Part shown: in pieces, positions 1-8,672 of the stretch | Layout: the number at the start of each line of letters is the position of its first letter | How positions within the stretch are numbered: the stretch's first letter is position 1 | Assembly (NCBI GenBank): GCA_028822445.1 | Contig: JAPKDQ010000005.1 | Coordinates: 62,001 to 126,000, forward strand | Direction: 5' to 3' | Source of the DNA: Rhodospirillaceae bacterium | GTDB lineage: Bacteria; Pseudomonadota; Alphaproteobacteria; Rhodospirillales; Rhodospirillaceae | DNA: 64,000 nucleotides | Translations under genes and position numbers: made by a program | The notes under the pieces: model-generated | What the model saw: the letters and a program-made list of their open reading frames with translations, nothing else | What the model was told of the DNA's origin: nothing | Database searches by the model: none

Positions 1-705
1 ACCGCATTAACGCCAAACAAGCCCCGGTTCGTTGCAGGCACCTTAGGTCCAACCAACCGCACGGCTTCAATTTCGCCAGACGTCAATGATCCAGCCAAAC
101 GCAACACCAGTTTTGATAAGCTTCGCACCGCTTACTTCGAAGCCGTTGAGGGCCTGGTCGAAGGCGGCGTTGACCTCTTAATGGTTGAGACAATATTTGA
201 CACACTGAATGCAAAAGCAGCCCTCTATGCCATTGAAGACGTCTTCGAGAAAACCGGCGATCGATTGCCTGTCATGATTTCTGGCACGATTACTGATGCA
301 TCTGGTCGGACACTCTCTGGGCAGACAGCCGAAGCCTTTTGGAACTCAGTCCGTCACGTGGCACCCTTCACCATTGGGCTCAACTGTGCGCTCGGAGCTG
401 AACAGCTAAGGCCTTACGTTTCTGATATTTCACGCATAGCCGATACCAACCTCTGCGCTTACCCTAACGCTGGCCTACCTAATGAATTTGGGGAGTACGA
501 TCAAAGCCCTGAAGAGATGGGCGCTCTGATTGGCTCCTGGGCTGACCATGGGTTGGTTAATGCCGTTGGTGGGTGCTGCGGCACGACCCCAGAACACATC
601 CGTGCCATTGCTGAGGCCGTGGACGGCAAAGCGCCGCGGGTCATTCCGACGGTTGAACGGAAACTCCGCTTGTCGGGCCTCGAGCCTTTTGCGTTGGCAT
701 CATGA
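1..705 (+). CDS. metH: Methionine synthase, homocysteine-binding part (5' end outside window)
   Basis: Partial gene: the frame is open from base 1, so the start lies upstream, and 234 residues are visible. It matches the homocysteine S-methyltransferase barrel of cobalamin-dependent methionine synthase. The three zinc-binding cysteines are visible: C129 in GLNC, and C192/C193 in GGCCGT. It would bind and activate homocysteine for methylation by the B12 module. The stop codon overlaps the ATG of the next gene (ATGA at 702-705), which encodes the rest of MetH, so the two parts are translationally coupled. In Escherichia coli these are one polypeptide; here they are two. Identity is certain; only the missing N-terminus is unknown. 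Confidence 0.95.
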   Translation, partial: TALTPNKPRFVAGTLGPTNRTASISPDVNDPAKRNTSFDKLRTAYFEAVEGLVEGGVDLLMVETIFDTLNAKAALYAIEDVFEKTGDRLPVMISGTITDASGRTLSGQTAEAFWNSVRHVAPFTIGLNCALGAEQLRPYVSDISRIADTNLCAYPNAGLPNEFGEYDQSPEEMGALIGSWADHGLVNAVGGCCGTTPEHIRAIAEAVDGKAPRVIPTVERKLRLSGLEPFALAS

Positions 706-3359
706 GCCAAGACGCTTCGGCCACATTCGTTAATATCGGCGAGCGAACAAATGTCACGGGCTCGGCGAAGTTTAAAAAGCTAATCCTGAACGACGACTAT
801 GAAGCCGCGCTGGATGTCGCGCGCCAACAAGTTCTGAGTGGCGCACAAATAATCGACATCAATATGGATGAGGCCATGCTGGACTCAGAGGCCGCGATGA
901 CCCGCTTCCTAAACCTGATTGCCTCCGAACCCGACATCAGCCGCGTCCCAATTATGATCGACTCTTCGAAATGGACAGTGATTGAGGCCGGCCTCAAATG
1001 CGTGCAAGGAAAGTCGATCGTTAATTCGATTAGCCTCAAAGAAGGGGAAGAGCCGTTCTTTGAGCAGGCCCGAAAATTGAAACGTTACGGAGCCGCTGTA
1101 GTCGTCATGGCTTTTGACCAGGACGGACAAGCTGATACAGCTGATCGCAAAGTCGAAATTTGCACGCGCTCGTACAAGCTTCTTACAGAAAAAATTAATT
1201 TTCCGCCCGAAGATATCATCTTTGACCCCAATATTTTTGCTGTTGCAACGGGGATCGAAGAACACAATGGCTACGCATTGGACTTTATTGAAGCGACGCG
1301 ACGGATCAAAGATACTCTCCCCCATTGCCATGTGTCTGGCGGTGTCTCCAATATCTCGTTCTCATTCCGCGGCAACGAGCCCATTCGAGAAGCCATGCAC
1401 TCGGTTTTTCTATACCATGCCATTCAAGCCGGGATGGACATGGGCATCGTCAATGCTGGACAACTCGCAGTCTATGCTGACATTCCAGAAAACCTGAAGG
1501 AGCGCGTTGAAGACGTCATCCTGAACCGCCGCGATGACGCCACAGATCGCTTGCTAGAGATTGCGGACGAATACCGAGGTGCCGGAAAAAAACGGGTCGT
1601 TGATTTGGCGTGGCGTGAGAAAAGCGTCCAAGAGCGCCTGAGCCACGCGCTCGTAAACGGCATCACCGACTTCATAGATGAAGATACGGAAGAAGCACGC
1701 CTGCAATCAGAGCGACCATTACACGTCATAGAAGGGCCATTGATGGATGGCATGAACGTCGTCGGTGACCTCTTTGGCTCCGGTAAGATGTTTTTGCCAC
1801 AGGTCGTTAAAAGTGCTCGCGTTATGAAGAAAGCCGTCGCGCATCTGATTCCTTTTATCGAAGAAGAAAAAGCAAAGAACCCCTCCGCTACCTCTAGGTC
1901 AAAGGGAAAGATCGTTCTTGCGACGGTCAAGGGAGACGTGCACGACATTGGCAAAAATATTGTTGGTGTTGTTTTGCAATGTAACAACTTCGATATTGTT
2001 GACCTCGGGGTCATGGTCTCGTGCGCAAAAATTCTAGAAACGGCCACAGCGGAGAATGCGGATATCATTGGACTGTCCGGCCTAATCACGCCGAGCCTTG
2101 AAGAGATGGCATACGTCGCCAGTGAGATGTCACGACTTGGCATGGATACGCCGCTTCTCATCGGTGGAGCAACGACCTCGAAGGTACATACAGCCGTAAA
2201 GATTGCGCCAAAATATGATGGGTCGACTATATACGTAACCGACGCGTCACGTGCTGTCGGTATCGCTAGTAAGTTGCTGTCGGACACTCTGAAAGATGAC
2301 TTCGTTGATGGTGTCAAAACTGAATACGAAGAGGTCAGGGCCGCTCACGAACGTGGGCAAAACAAAAAGAAACGCCAAGCCTTCACAGACGCGCAATCGA
2401 ATGCTTTAAAGATTGATTGGTCATCATATGATCTTCAACAGCCCAACGCCCCAGGCATCACAGTTTTTGATGACTATGATCTTGCTGAACTAGCCGCGTG
2501 TATCGATTGGTCGCCCTTCTTCGCGACCTGGGAACTGAGGGGAGCCTTCCCTAAAATTTTGGACGACTCTGTGGTCGGTGAAGCAGCTCGCGCATTGTAC
2601 AAAGATGCCCAGGTGATGCTGCAACAAATCATCAGCGAGAAATGGCTGACGGCGAAAGCTATTGTCGGCCTATGGCCTGCAAACACTGTTGGTGATGACA
2701 TTGAAGTCTATGGGGATACGGACCGGTCAACGGTCTTACAAAAATTCCATATGCTGCGTCAGCAGATGCCCCGCCAAGATTCTGCGCGGGCAAACATGTC
2801 CCTCGCCGACTTCATCGCGCCTAGAGATACAGGCATCACAGATACTTTAGGTGCTTTTGTTGTAACCACGGGACATGGGATCAACTCGCACGTCAAAGCA
2901 TATGAAGACGCCCACGACGACTACAATTCGATTCTCCTCAAAGCTTTAGCAGACCGGCTTGCCGAAGCCTTCGCCGAAAGGCTGCACCAAAAAGTGCGCA
3001 AAGAACTCTGGGGGTACGCAGAGGACGAAGATTTAGCAAACGAAGAGCTGATTAGTGAGCATTACCAAGGTATAAGGCCGGCACCGGGATACCCGGCGAG
3101 TCCAGATCATACGGAGAAAGGTCTGCTTTGGGACTTGCTCGACGCAGAGAAACATACGGGCGTCTCTCTAACGGATAGTTTTGCGATGTGGCCCGCCTCT
3201 TCTGTATCCGGGCTATACTTTGGTCATCCAGACAGTCGTTACTTTGGTGTTGGTAAAATTGGGCGCGACCAGGTGGCTCACTACGCTAGCCGAAAGGGTC
3301 TAGACCAACGGACAATGGAACGCTGGCTGTCCCCGAACCTCAACTACGAGCCTGTTTAA
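702..3359 (+). CDS. metH: Methionine synthase, folate-, B12- and AdoMet-binding part
   Basis: 885 residues carrying the modules that follow the homocysteine barrel in full-length MetH. The pterin-binding barrel starts at once with [11 protein letters not shown] near residues 10-20. A cap plus Rossmann B12 domain follows, with the DxHxxG motif DVHDIG (axial histidine H414). The C-terminal reactivation domain has the AdoMet motif RPAPGYP near residue 791 and a typical end with [13 protein letters not shown]. It transfers methyl from methyltetrahydrofolate through cobalamin to homocysteine held by the upstream partner. It begins inside the stop codon of that partner. No domain seems missing, so this is a clean two-gene split and not a frameshift artefact inside a domain. 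Confidence 0.95.
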   Translation: MSQDASATFVNIGERTNVTGSAKFKKLILNDDYEAALDVARQQVLSGAQIIDINMDEAMLDSEAAMTRFLNLIASEPDISRVPIMIDSSKWTVIEAGLKCVQGKSIVNSISLKEGEEPFFEQARKLKRYGAAVVVMAFDQDGQADTADRKVEICTRSYKLLTEKINFPPEDIIFDPNIFAVATGIEEHNGYALDFIEATRRIKDTLPHCHVSGGVSNISFSFRGNEPIREAMHSVFLYHAIQAGMDMGIVNAGQLAVYADIPENLKERVEDVILNRRDDATDRLLEIADEYRGAGKKRVVDLAWREKSVQERLSHALVNGITDFIDEDTEEARLQSERPLHVIEGPLMDGMNVVGDLFGSGKMFLPQVVKSARVMKKAVAHLIPFIEEEKAKNPSATSRSKGKIVLATVKGDVHDIGKNIVGVVLQCNNFDIVDLGVMVSCAKILETATAENADIIGLSGLITPSLEEMAYVASEMSRLGMDTPLLIGGATTSKVHTAVKIAPKYDGSTIYVTDASRAVGIASKLLSDTLKDDFVDGVKTEYEEVRAAHERGQNKKKRQAFTDAQSNALKIDWSSYDLQQPNAPGITVFDDYDLAELAACIDWSPFFATWELRGAFPKILDDSVVGEAARALYKDAQVMLQQIISEKWLTAKAIVGLWPANTVGDDIEVYGDTDRSTVLQKFHMLRQQMPRQDSARANMSLADFIAPRDTGITDTLGAFVVTTGHGINSHVKAYEDAHDDYNSILLKALADRLAEAFAERLHQKVRKELWGYAEDEDLANEELISEHYQGIRPAPGYPASPDHTEKGLLWDLLDAEKHTGVSLTDSFAMWPASSVSGLYFGHPDSRYFGVGKIGRDQVAHYASRKGLDQRTMERWLSPNLNYEPV

Positions 3360-3363
3360 ACGG

Positions 3364-3392
3364 CCTAGAGAACGCTTGTAGCGGTCTCTAGG
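3364..3392. terminator. Hairpin between convergent genes
   Basis: CCTAGAGA and TCTCTAGG form perfect 8-bp arms, extended inward by AC-GCT/AGC-GGT with one bulge. The hairpin sits between metH and the opposing gene and overlaps the stop codon of the latter. There is no clear T-run, so a bidirectional terminator role is inferred from position. Confidence 0.5.
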
Positions 3393-4011
3393 TCGCAGGA
3401 AATAGAATAAAAAATAGTAAGGCGGTCAGAAATGCGCCCAACGTCGCGCTTCCAGTAACCGTGCCAAATCGGCCCATCGGACCCATGAAGCTAGCGAACT
3501 TACGGTCAGCTGCCCATTTCAAGAGCCAACCGGACGACAGACCAAGAAGCGTGCCGATGAGAACCATGGGCCAACCTGAAATTTCCGTCACAATGAAAAA
3601 AGCTGCGACGATGAAAGCCAATATGGATCCGATCACAACAGACACCAAGGCAAGTGGCAGTTCACGAAGGGCAATCGTAGACCAGCGCTGAGCACACCAC
3701 GTGCGGACGCCAGACTTGACCTCCGCTGACAGTGGGTCACCGAGCCAGCGCACAGCTCTCCGCTTTGCTTCGGCTATGGCGACGCTCCGAGTGTTCACCT
3801 TGCCTGTGCGTATGGCCGCTATAACTTTAAAACTTGTCTTTCCCTCTGGCTGGTGCAGCACCAGAACGTGATCCGTCACAGAATCTGGGGCCACAATATA
3901 AAGGCCGCCATCAGCGTGACAGCGTGACAGCCACCATGTCTCTTTGTCCGCATCTTCCCAAATGAGGTATGCGGACGAGGATACTATCTCTGCTAACTTT
4001 ATTTGGCTCAT
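3388..4011 (-). CDS. Hypothetical membrane protein
   Basis: 207 residues, not recognised. The first about 90 residues are soluble and look like a small mixed alpha/beta region. The C-terminal half has three hydrophobic stretches, near residues 114-140, 146-166 and 184-206, joined by short basic loops. It would sit in the inner membrane with a cytoplasmic N-terminal domain. It converges on metH and shares the hairpin at its 3' end. The gene upstream on the same strand is a decayed sensor kinase, so it has no informative operon partner. It is a real gene by length and protein-like composition, but no function can be given. Confidence 0.6.
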   Translation of the reverse strand: MSQIKLAEIVSSSAYLIWEDADKETWWLSRCHADGGLYIVAPDSVTDHVLVLHQPEGKTSFKVIAAIRTGKVNTRSVAIAEAKRRAVRWLGDPLSAEVKSGVRTWCAQRWSTIALRELPLALVSVVIGSILAFIVAAFFIVTEISGWPMVLIGTLLGLSSGWLLKWAADRKFASFMGPMGRFGTVTGSATLGAFLTALLFFILFPAT

Positions 4012-4047
4012 GAAACCAGCGAGTGGGTGAATAAATGAATTGAAGCA

Positions 4048-4394
4048 TTAGCACCGTGGTAGCGTGAAGTGAACGTTAGATCCTTGCCCTTGGACAGATT
4101 CAACCCACAAGCCGCCTCCATGGCGCTTCACAAGATTAAGGCAGGCCCAAAGTCCTAACACTCGTCTCCACTTCCGTTATAGGGATGTTAGGGTTCTTAT
4201 GCCTTAGCGTCCGTCACAGCTTGAATCGTCGTGATATAACGCCGAAGGGTAACGTTACCGTCAAAGATTGCTTGGCCAATTTCTCTAAAGTGCCGCTCTT
4301 CTGCATTCGTTTGCCAACGATAGGAAACGTCATAGGCTTGCCAAGCCGTGATACTTTCCTAAACGCCAGAGGCGAATGCCTCCCTATGTCCTAG
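4048..4394 (-). pseudogene. Decayed PAS-domain sensor histidine kinase
   Basis: Two kinase pieces survive in order on the minus strand. At about 4201-4394 the frame reads as the end of a PAS/PAC domain (YRWQTNAEERHFREIGQAIF, then RRYITTIQAVTDAK), interrupted by one TAG. At about 4048-4170 it reads as the last part of a GHKL ATPase domain (LGLWACLNLVKRHGGG, then VESVQGQGSNVHFTLP) ending in TAA at 4048. The HisKA helices and most of the ATPase domain between them are missing, and the two pieces do not connect in frame. The gene is therefore dead. The match is to general kinase motifs, so the signal sensed is unknown. Confidence 0.7.
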
Positions 4395-4770
4395 GTGAAG
4401 GCTAACGGAGGAATCGCTCGGGCGACTAATGCAGCATATGAGCGTGCGGGGTCCTTTCTCAAACATGTGCCCTACATGACCCAACCAGGAAAGCGAATCG
4501 GCTTGGATGTGCTAATATCAATGGCAGATATTGCCGACGCCCTCCCCCTAGAGATAAAATACGGGCGTCATCACTGACCCTGTTTTCGCTAGCCCATAAC
4601 GTTTTATCTGCGACTGCCGTTAGCATGCCAAGATACATCTCACCCTGCGAGCTTTGGCGGCGCCAAATATAGTTTTGACTAAAAATGTGTTTGATTGAAA
4701 ACGAGCCGTCCGCCAAAATGGTTGTGTGGACAACAATTAAACCCGTACGTGTAATTTGGACCGGAATTAG
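4395..4770. other. Gap upstream of the VanZ-like gene
   Basis: 376 bases with no gene I can name. On the minus strand a frame is open from about 4833 down to 4459 (about 124 codons), but it has no recognisable motif, begins inside the VanZ-like gene and has no ribosome site. Since the sequence just downstream holds a dead kinase, this may also be eroded coding sequence. Confidence 0.4.
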
Positions 4771-5112
4771 ATGAATATTGCTGCGGGAATTTGGACTATC
4801 GGGATAGCGTTCTTCTCGCTTCTTCCTGCGCAAGCGGCAATCTCAACGGGAACGTGGGACAAACTAGAACATAGTTTGACCTACGCAATTCTGACAGTTC
4901 TGCTGCGTGGGGCCTGCCCGAAGAGACCACAGATTCTGGTCGGAACATTATGTGCGGTATACGGCCTTGTTATCGAAGGCGCACAATACCTATCGCCCGG
5001 GCGCCACCCCGACTTTTTTGATGGGGTTGCTAATGGCCTAGGCGTGTTGCTCGGCATTGCCCTGTATCAGGTGTGGCTAAAAGTGCGGCACAAAATGCAG
5101 CCAGAGCGATGA
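4771..5112 (+). CDS. VanZ-like small membrane protein
   Basis: 113 residues with four predicted membrane segments and the VanZ-family signature: DKLEH in the second segment and EGAQYLSPGRHPDFFD before the last. VanZ-like proteins are small inner-membrane proteins found widely outside resistance operons, and their biochemical role is mostly unknown. It stands alone between a decayed kinase and tRNA-Asp. The ribosome site before ATG 4771 is weak, but no better start is present and the first membrane helix begins near residue 3. Confidence 0.75.
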   Translation: MNIAAGIWTIGIAFFSLLPAQAAISTGTWDKLEHSLTYAILTVLLRGACPKRPQILVGTLCAVYGLVIEGAQYLSPGRHPDFFDGVANGLGVLLGIALYQVWLKVRHKMQPER

Positions 5113-5243
5113 GGCGAACCATCACTCTGGATATAGAGAAGTTTGCTACTTTACACAGACTTGCGCCGTTGGTTCAGGCCTGTTACAACCCCGCTCCTTC
5201 CGCAGAACACTGCGCGTTTAGCGCACCTTTGTGGAGCCCGGTT

Positions 5244-5320
<77 letters not shown>

Positions 5321-5344
5321 TTTACCCCATACCGAATACCCAAA

Positions 5345-5377
5345 GGGTTCTAGCCATATGGTTAAGGCCCTTTTTTT
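5345..5377 (+). terminator. Rho-independent terminator after tRNA-Asp
   Basis: An imperfect hairpin with arms GGGTTCTAGCC and GGTTAAGGCCC around ATAT, followed directly by seven T. It ends 25-57 bases after the tRNA and before the thiolase gene, so it should end the tRNA transcript. Confidence 0.75.
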
Positions 5378-5413
5378 AATGATAAATTGGGTACGGCATT
5401 TAAGGATCGCTAC

Positions 5414-6604
5414 ATGACGGCAGACCGAGGCGTTGTTTTCGTTTCCGGCGTACGAACCGCGATTGGTACGTTCGGGGGAAGCCTCAAGAACCATAAGCCA
5501 ACCACTCTAGGGTCCGCTGTCATAAGAGAAGCGGTGTCACGTTCTGGCGTTGCACCGGAGACTGTTGGCTCCGTAGTCTTTGGTAATGTACTTCAAACTA
5601 ATACACGTGACCCGTACCTAGCCCGCATTGCTGCCTTGGACGGTGGCCTTCCCATCCATACGCCTGCCTTTACCGTTAACCGACTTTGCGGCAGCGGGTT
5701 TCAAGCCATTGTATCTGCAGCTCAACAAATTCTTCTTGGTGATGTCGATACAGCCATTGCAGGTGGCGCCGAGTGCATGAGCCAGGCCTCTTATCTCGTA
5801 CCCGCCCAGCGGTGGGGCCAAAAGATGGGAGATGCGCCCATGGTCGACACTCTTCTTGGCGCGTTGAACGACCCATTTGGCAATGGCCATATGGGTATCA
5901 CAGCAGAAAATATCGCTACGAAATGGTCCATCGATCGGTCAACCCAAGATGAGATTGCGCTACAGAGTCATCTACGCGCTGCCCAAGCCCGACGCGAAGG
6001 GTTATTTAAAGAGCAGATTCTGCCCATCAACGTGAAGTGCGGCCGCGATACTGTGGTATTCGATCAAGACGAGCATATCCGCGAAGATGTTACGCTAGAG
6101 GACCTAGGTAAACTCCGGCCAGCTTTCAAAAAAGATGGATCAGTCACACCCGGAAATGCCTCCGGCATCAATGATGGTGCAGCCGCGCTAGTCATGATGT
6201 CCGAAGGCGCCGCAAAGAAAGCACGTATCAAACCCTTAGCCCGCTTGATTGGATATGATCACGCGGCTGTCGACCCTTCTGAAATGGGTATTGGGCCAGT
6301 TCCTGCAGTAAACCGATTGCTGAAGAAAACAGGTTTATCGGTTTCGGATATGGACGTCATTGAATCCAATGAGGCTTTCGCTGCACAAGCCTGCGCCGTT
6401 GCACGAGACCTCGGATTCCCCTCTCACAAGACTAACCCTAATGGTGGAGCTATCGCCCTAGGGCACCCAGTAGGCGCCACTGGCGCCATTCTCACCGTTA
6501 AAGCCTTATACGAACTCCAGCGAACCGGCGGCCGCTATGGTTTGATCACCATGTGCATCGGTGGCGGACAAGGTATTGCTGGTATTATTGAGGCAGTCTC
6601 TTAA
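5414..6604 (+). CDS. Acetyl-CoA C-acyltransferase (thiolase)
   Basis: 396 residues, a full-length thiolase. Catalytic residues are all present: nucleophile C92 in NRLCGSG, H351 in GGAIALGHPVGATG, and C381 in MCIGGGQG; NEAFAAQ is also conserved. It condenses or cleaves acyl-CoA (beta-oxidation or acetoacetyl-CoA formation). The frame opens earlier with TTG at 5387, but ATG 5414 has AAGGA seven bases upstream and starts at the usual place. Its stop overlaps the stop of the convergent gene (shared TTAA). A FadJ-type fusion lies close by on the other strand, so a role in acyl-CoA breakdown is likely. AtoB, BktB and FadA types cannot be told apart here. Confidence 0.92.
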   Translation: MTADRGVVFVSGVRTAIGTFGGSLKNHKPTTLGSAVIREAVSRSGVAPETVGSVVFGNVLQTNTRDPYLARIAALDGGLPIHTPAFTVNRLCGSGFQAIVSAAQQILLGDVDTAIAGGAECMSQASYLVPAQRWGQKMGDAPMVDTLLGALNDPFGNGHMGITAENIATKWSIDRSTQDEIALQSHLRAAQARREGLFKEQILPINVKCGRDTVVFDQDEHIREDVTLEDLGKLRPAFKKDGSVTPGNASGINDGAAALVMMSEGAAKKARIKPLARLIGYDHAAVDPSEMGIGPVPAVNRLLKKTGLSVSDMDVIESNEAFAAQACAVARDLGFPSHKTNPNGGAIALGHPVGATGAILTVKALYELQRTGGRYGLITMCIGGGQGIAGIIEAVS

Positions 6605-7968
6605 TCAGAAACTGCAATCGCGTGATACACTTTTCGTATAGTATCAGGGTTATCAAACGCCTCGACAAGTAAGCGGGCCACCTCCCCACGAGGTATCTGC
6701 CCAAACTCAAAGTGATCACTACCTTCGATGAGAATTCCAGTGTTCGTTGCTGGGCCATCACCTAAACCACTAGGCCGGACGATCGTATAATCAAGATCGC
6801 TCGCCATGAGGTGATTCTCCGCCGTCGTTTTTCGTTCCAACGTAGACCCCAAAATCCAACGCACATAGAATGGTAGCGCATCTTTGCTATCACCAGCGCC
6901 GATCGAACTCACCATGAACAAGCGGTCGACACCTGTCGCAACCGCTGCTTCAGCCACATTAATCGTGCCGATATCGTCTACCGGGCTGTCACCGCGCCGG
7001 CTCCCAAGTGAGCTGATGACAGCTCTATAATTACCCAAATCAAATGCCGACCTTACTGAGGTAGCATCAAGCGCGTCACCAACGAAGAGTTCCACTCCGA
7101 GTTTTTCCAACTCAGAAATATCCGATGAAGCGCGAACAAAGGCGGTCACATCATCTCCTCGCTCCATCAGAATCTTTATAATCTCGAGGCCCGTCGCACG
7201 GTTACCACCAAACACTAGAACCCCCTGCGACCCTTTGGCATCCACGTCGCCTACACGCTTAAGCTTATTCATCTCGTCGCTCTCAGTTCCCCAAACAACG
7301 GCGCCGTCCTTATCAACGTAGCGCCCAAGGAACCAATACTCGTCTGGCGTGATATGAATTTTGTCTTCGGCGATCATGTCCTCGCCGCTACCCGGATTTT
7401 CCATCCGGCATGCCCCAAAATCCATAGGACCAGATACGGTCATACCATCCGCACTCATTGAGAGTTTAAAATCGCAGTTCTCGCGCCATGTAAAATCATC
7501 AAGGGTAAGGCTCGCGAGTAACTCGGGCTTGCGATGAACGTTGAAGACGTTCTCCGAATTCTTAAAGTCCAACTCGCGCTGCTGGACCATGCCTGTCTCG
7601 GGATTAACGTAGAACTGCAGCAGACCACGGCGGGTGATCCAATCCGGGTCTTCAGTCCCATCCATCGATGATTGCTGATAAATAAGAACACCGTCAGTGA
7701 AGGACACCTCCACCGGCACAAACAGTTGGTGCATAAGTCGATGCTGCTCCGTTTCTGGCACATCATTCTGAAGGTCACGCTCATACTGTTCGCTGCTATC
7801 GTAACGACCCCGCACCCACGTTTTAACCGCCGTAAGAATACGATCATTCTCACTGATCGTTTCCATAGCCTGTTGGGCTCTCGTCTCTGTGTTAAACACC
7901 AGGCTGTGGGTTAGAAACAAAACCCCAATTCCAACGACGAAAAATATGATGCGGTTTATAAGGCTCAC
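6601..7968 (-). CDS. Membrane-anchored CpeT-like / NAD(P)-binding SDR fusion
   Basis: 455 residues from GTG 7968, which has GGAGG five bases upstream; upstream ATGs would read into a dead SDR gene. Residues about 5-22 form a membrane anchor. Residues about 45-235 look like the CpcT/CpeT family, with WVRGRYDSSEQ, then HQLFVPVEV, and YWFLGRYVDKDGAVVWG near the end. In phycobilisome makers that family attaches bilins, though homologues occur elsewhere with unknown roles. Residues about 248-455 form an atypical SDR/NmrA-like NAD(P) domain with GGNRATG (residues 254-260) and EKLGVELFVGDALD. The join is in frame with no stop. Substrate unknown. The CpeT call rests on motif spacing and is moderate; the NAD(P) domain is firm. 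Confidence 0.7.
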   Translation of the reverse strand: MSLINRIIFFVVGIGVLFLTHSLVFNTETRAQQAMETISENDRILTAVKTWVRGRYDSSEQYERDLQNDVPETEQHRLMHQLFVPVEVSFTDGVLIYQQSSMDGTEDPDWITRRGLLQFYVNPETGMVQQRELDFKNSENVFNVHRKPELLASLTLDDFTWRENCDFKLSMSADGMTVSGPMDFGACRMENPGSGEDMIAEDKIHITPDEYWFLGRYVDKDGAVVWGTESDEMNKLKRVGDVDAKGSQGVLVFGGNRATGLEIIKILMERGDDVTAFVRASSDISELEKLGVELFVGDALDATSVRSAFDLGNYRAVISSLGSRRGDSPVDDIGTINVAEAAVATGVDRLFMVSSIGAGDSKDALPFYVRWILGSTLERKTTAENHLMASDLDYTIVRPSGLGDGPATNTGILIEGSDHFEFGQIPRGEVARLLVEAFDNPDTIRKVYHAIAVSD

Positions 7969-8056
7969 AGGACCCTCCGGGTTCAAAGCATGACCACTTG
8001 AATAGGTTATAAGTTTAACTATTTCTAGGGGGAAAGCCGAGAGAATACCAACCGTT

Positions 8057-8670
8057 TTAGCCATAGTTCGGTTTGTGACGGCAGCCATAGCTAAAATCGA
8101 TCCGCAAGAACGGGTCGGCAATTGTAACACCGCCATCCACGACAACGACCTGCCCAGTCATAAATTAAGAAGCATCAGATGCCAAGAAAACGACCACCCC
8201 GGCTGCGCCAACCCACTCTCTAAAACGCCTTAAAAGCGCGCGAAGATTCCGTTCTAATAAGTCCAGGAGAGATCGCGTTCACACGAATATTGTCCGGACC
8301 AAACTCCACCTCATAATTCTTAGCCAATTGCACATCTGAGGCCTTGGATACGGCGTAAGCCCCAATATTTTTACTACCCAAGAGACCTGCGATGGACGAC
8401 CGTAGTATGATTGCACCACTACCGTTCTGCGATATCTGGGGAGTAACCCTATTGATTAACCAGGCCGGACCTTGAACATTAGTCGCAAAAATACTTCCAA
8501 AAGCTTTGTCATAAAGCTCCGCCATCGGCCCATACACAGGGTTCAATCTTACGACTAGTGACGGTGTCCTTAGCCCCACCTGGTGCCAGTATTCGTCCTA
8601 TCAATCGCCCGATTCTGCCAGAGGAACCGGCAACAACGGCAACCTTCCGCGATAAATCAAAATGATCCAC
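8057..8670 (-). pseudogene. Eroded SDR-family oxidoreductase
   Basis: An SDR gene, once about 250 codons, starting at GTG 8670 just after the FadJ-type gene. The N-terminal nucleotide-binding piece survives (KVAVVAGSSGRIGR). About 50 residues are then missing, with a frame change, before VYGPMAELYDKAFGSIFATN. The active-site region AYAVSKASD remains, and the frame stops after SSRAFKAF. After another loss of about 25 residues the C-terminus reads VVFLASDAS-stop-FMTGQVVVVDGG. With two deletions, a frameshift and stops, it cannot make an enzyme. It probably belonged to an acyl-CoA operon with the upstream gene. Confidence 0.85.
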
Positions 8671-8672
8671 GG

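Noticed and set aside
1472..2317. A 281-codon minus-strand frame inside metH
   Set aside because: Antisense shadow; serine/arginine-rich with no motif, opposite conserved B12-domain codons.
4459..4833. A 124-codon minus-strand frame before the VanZ-like gene
   Set aside because: Starts within the VanZ-like gene and shows no motif; it may be eroded sequence, but I cannot support a gene.
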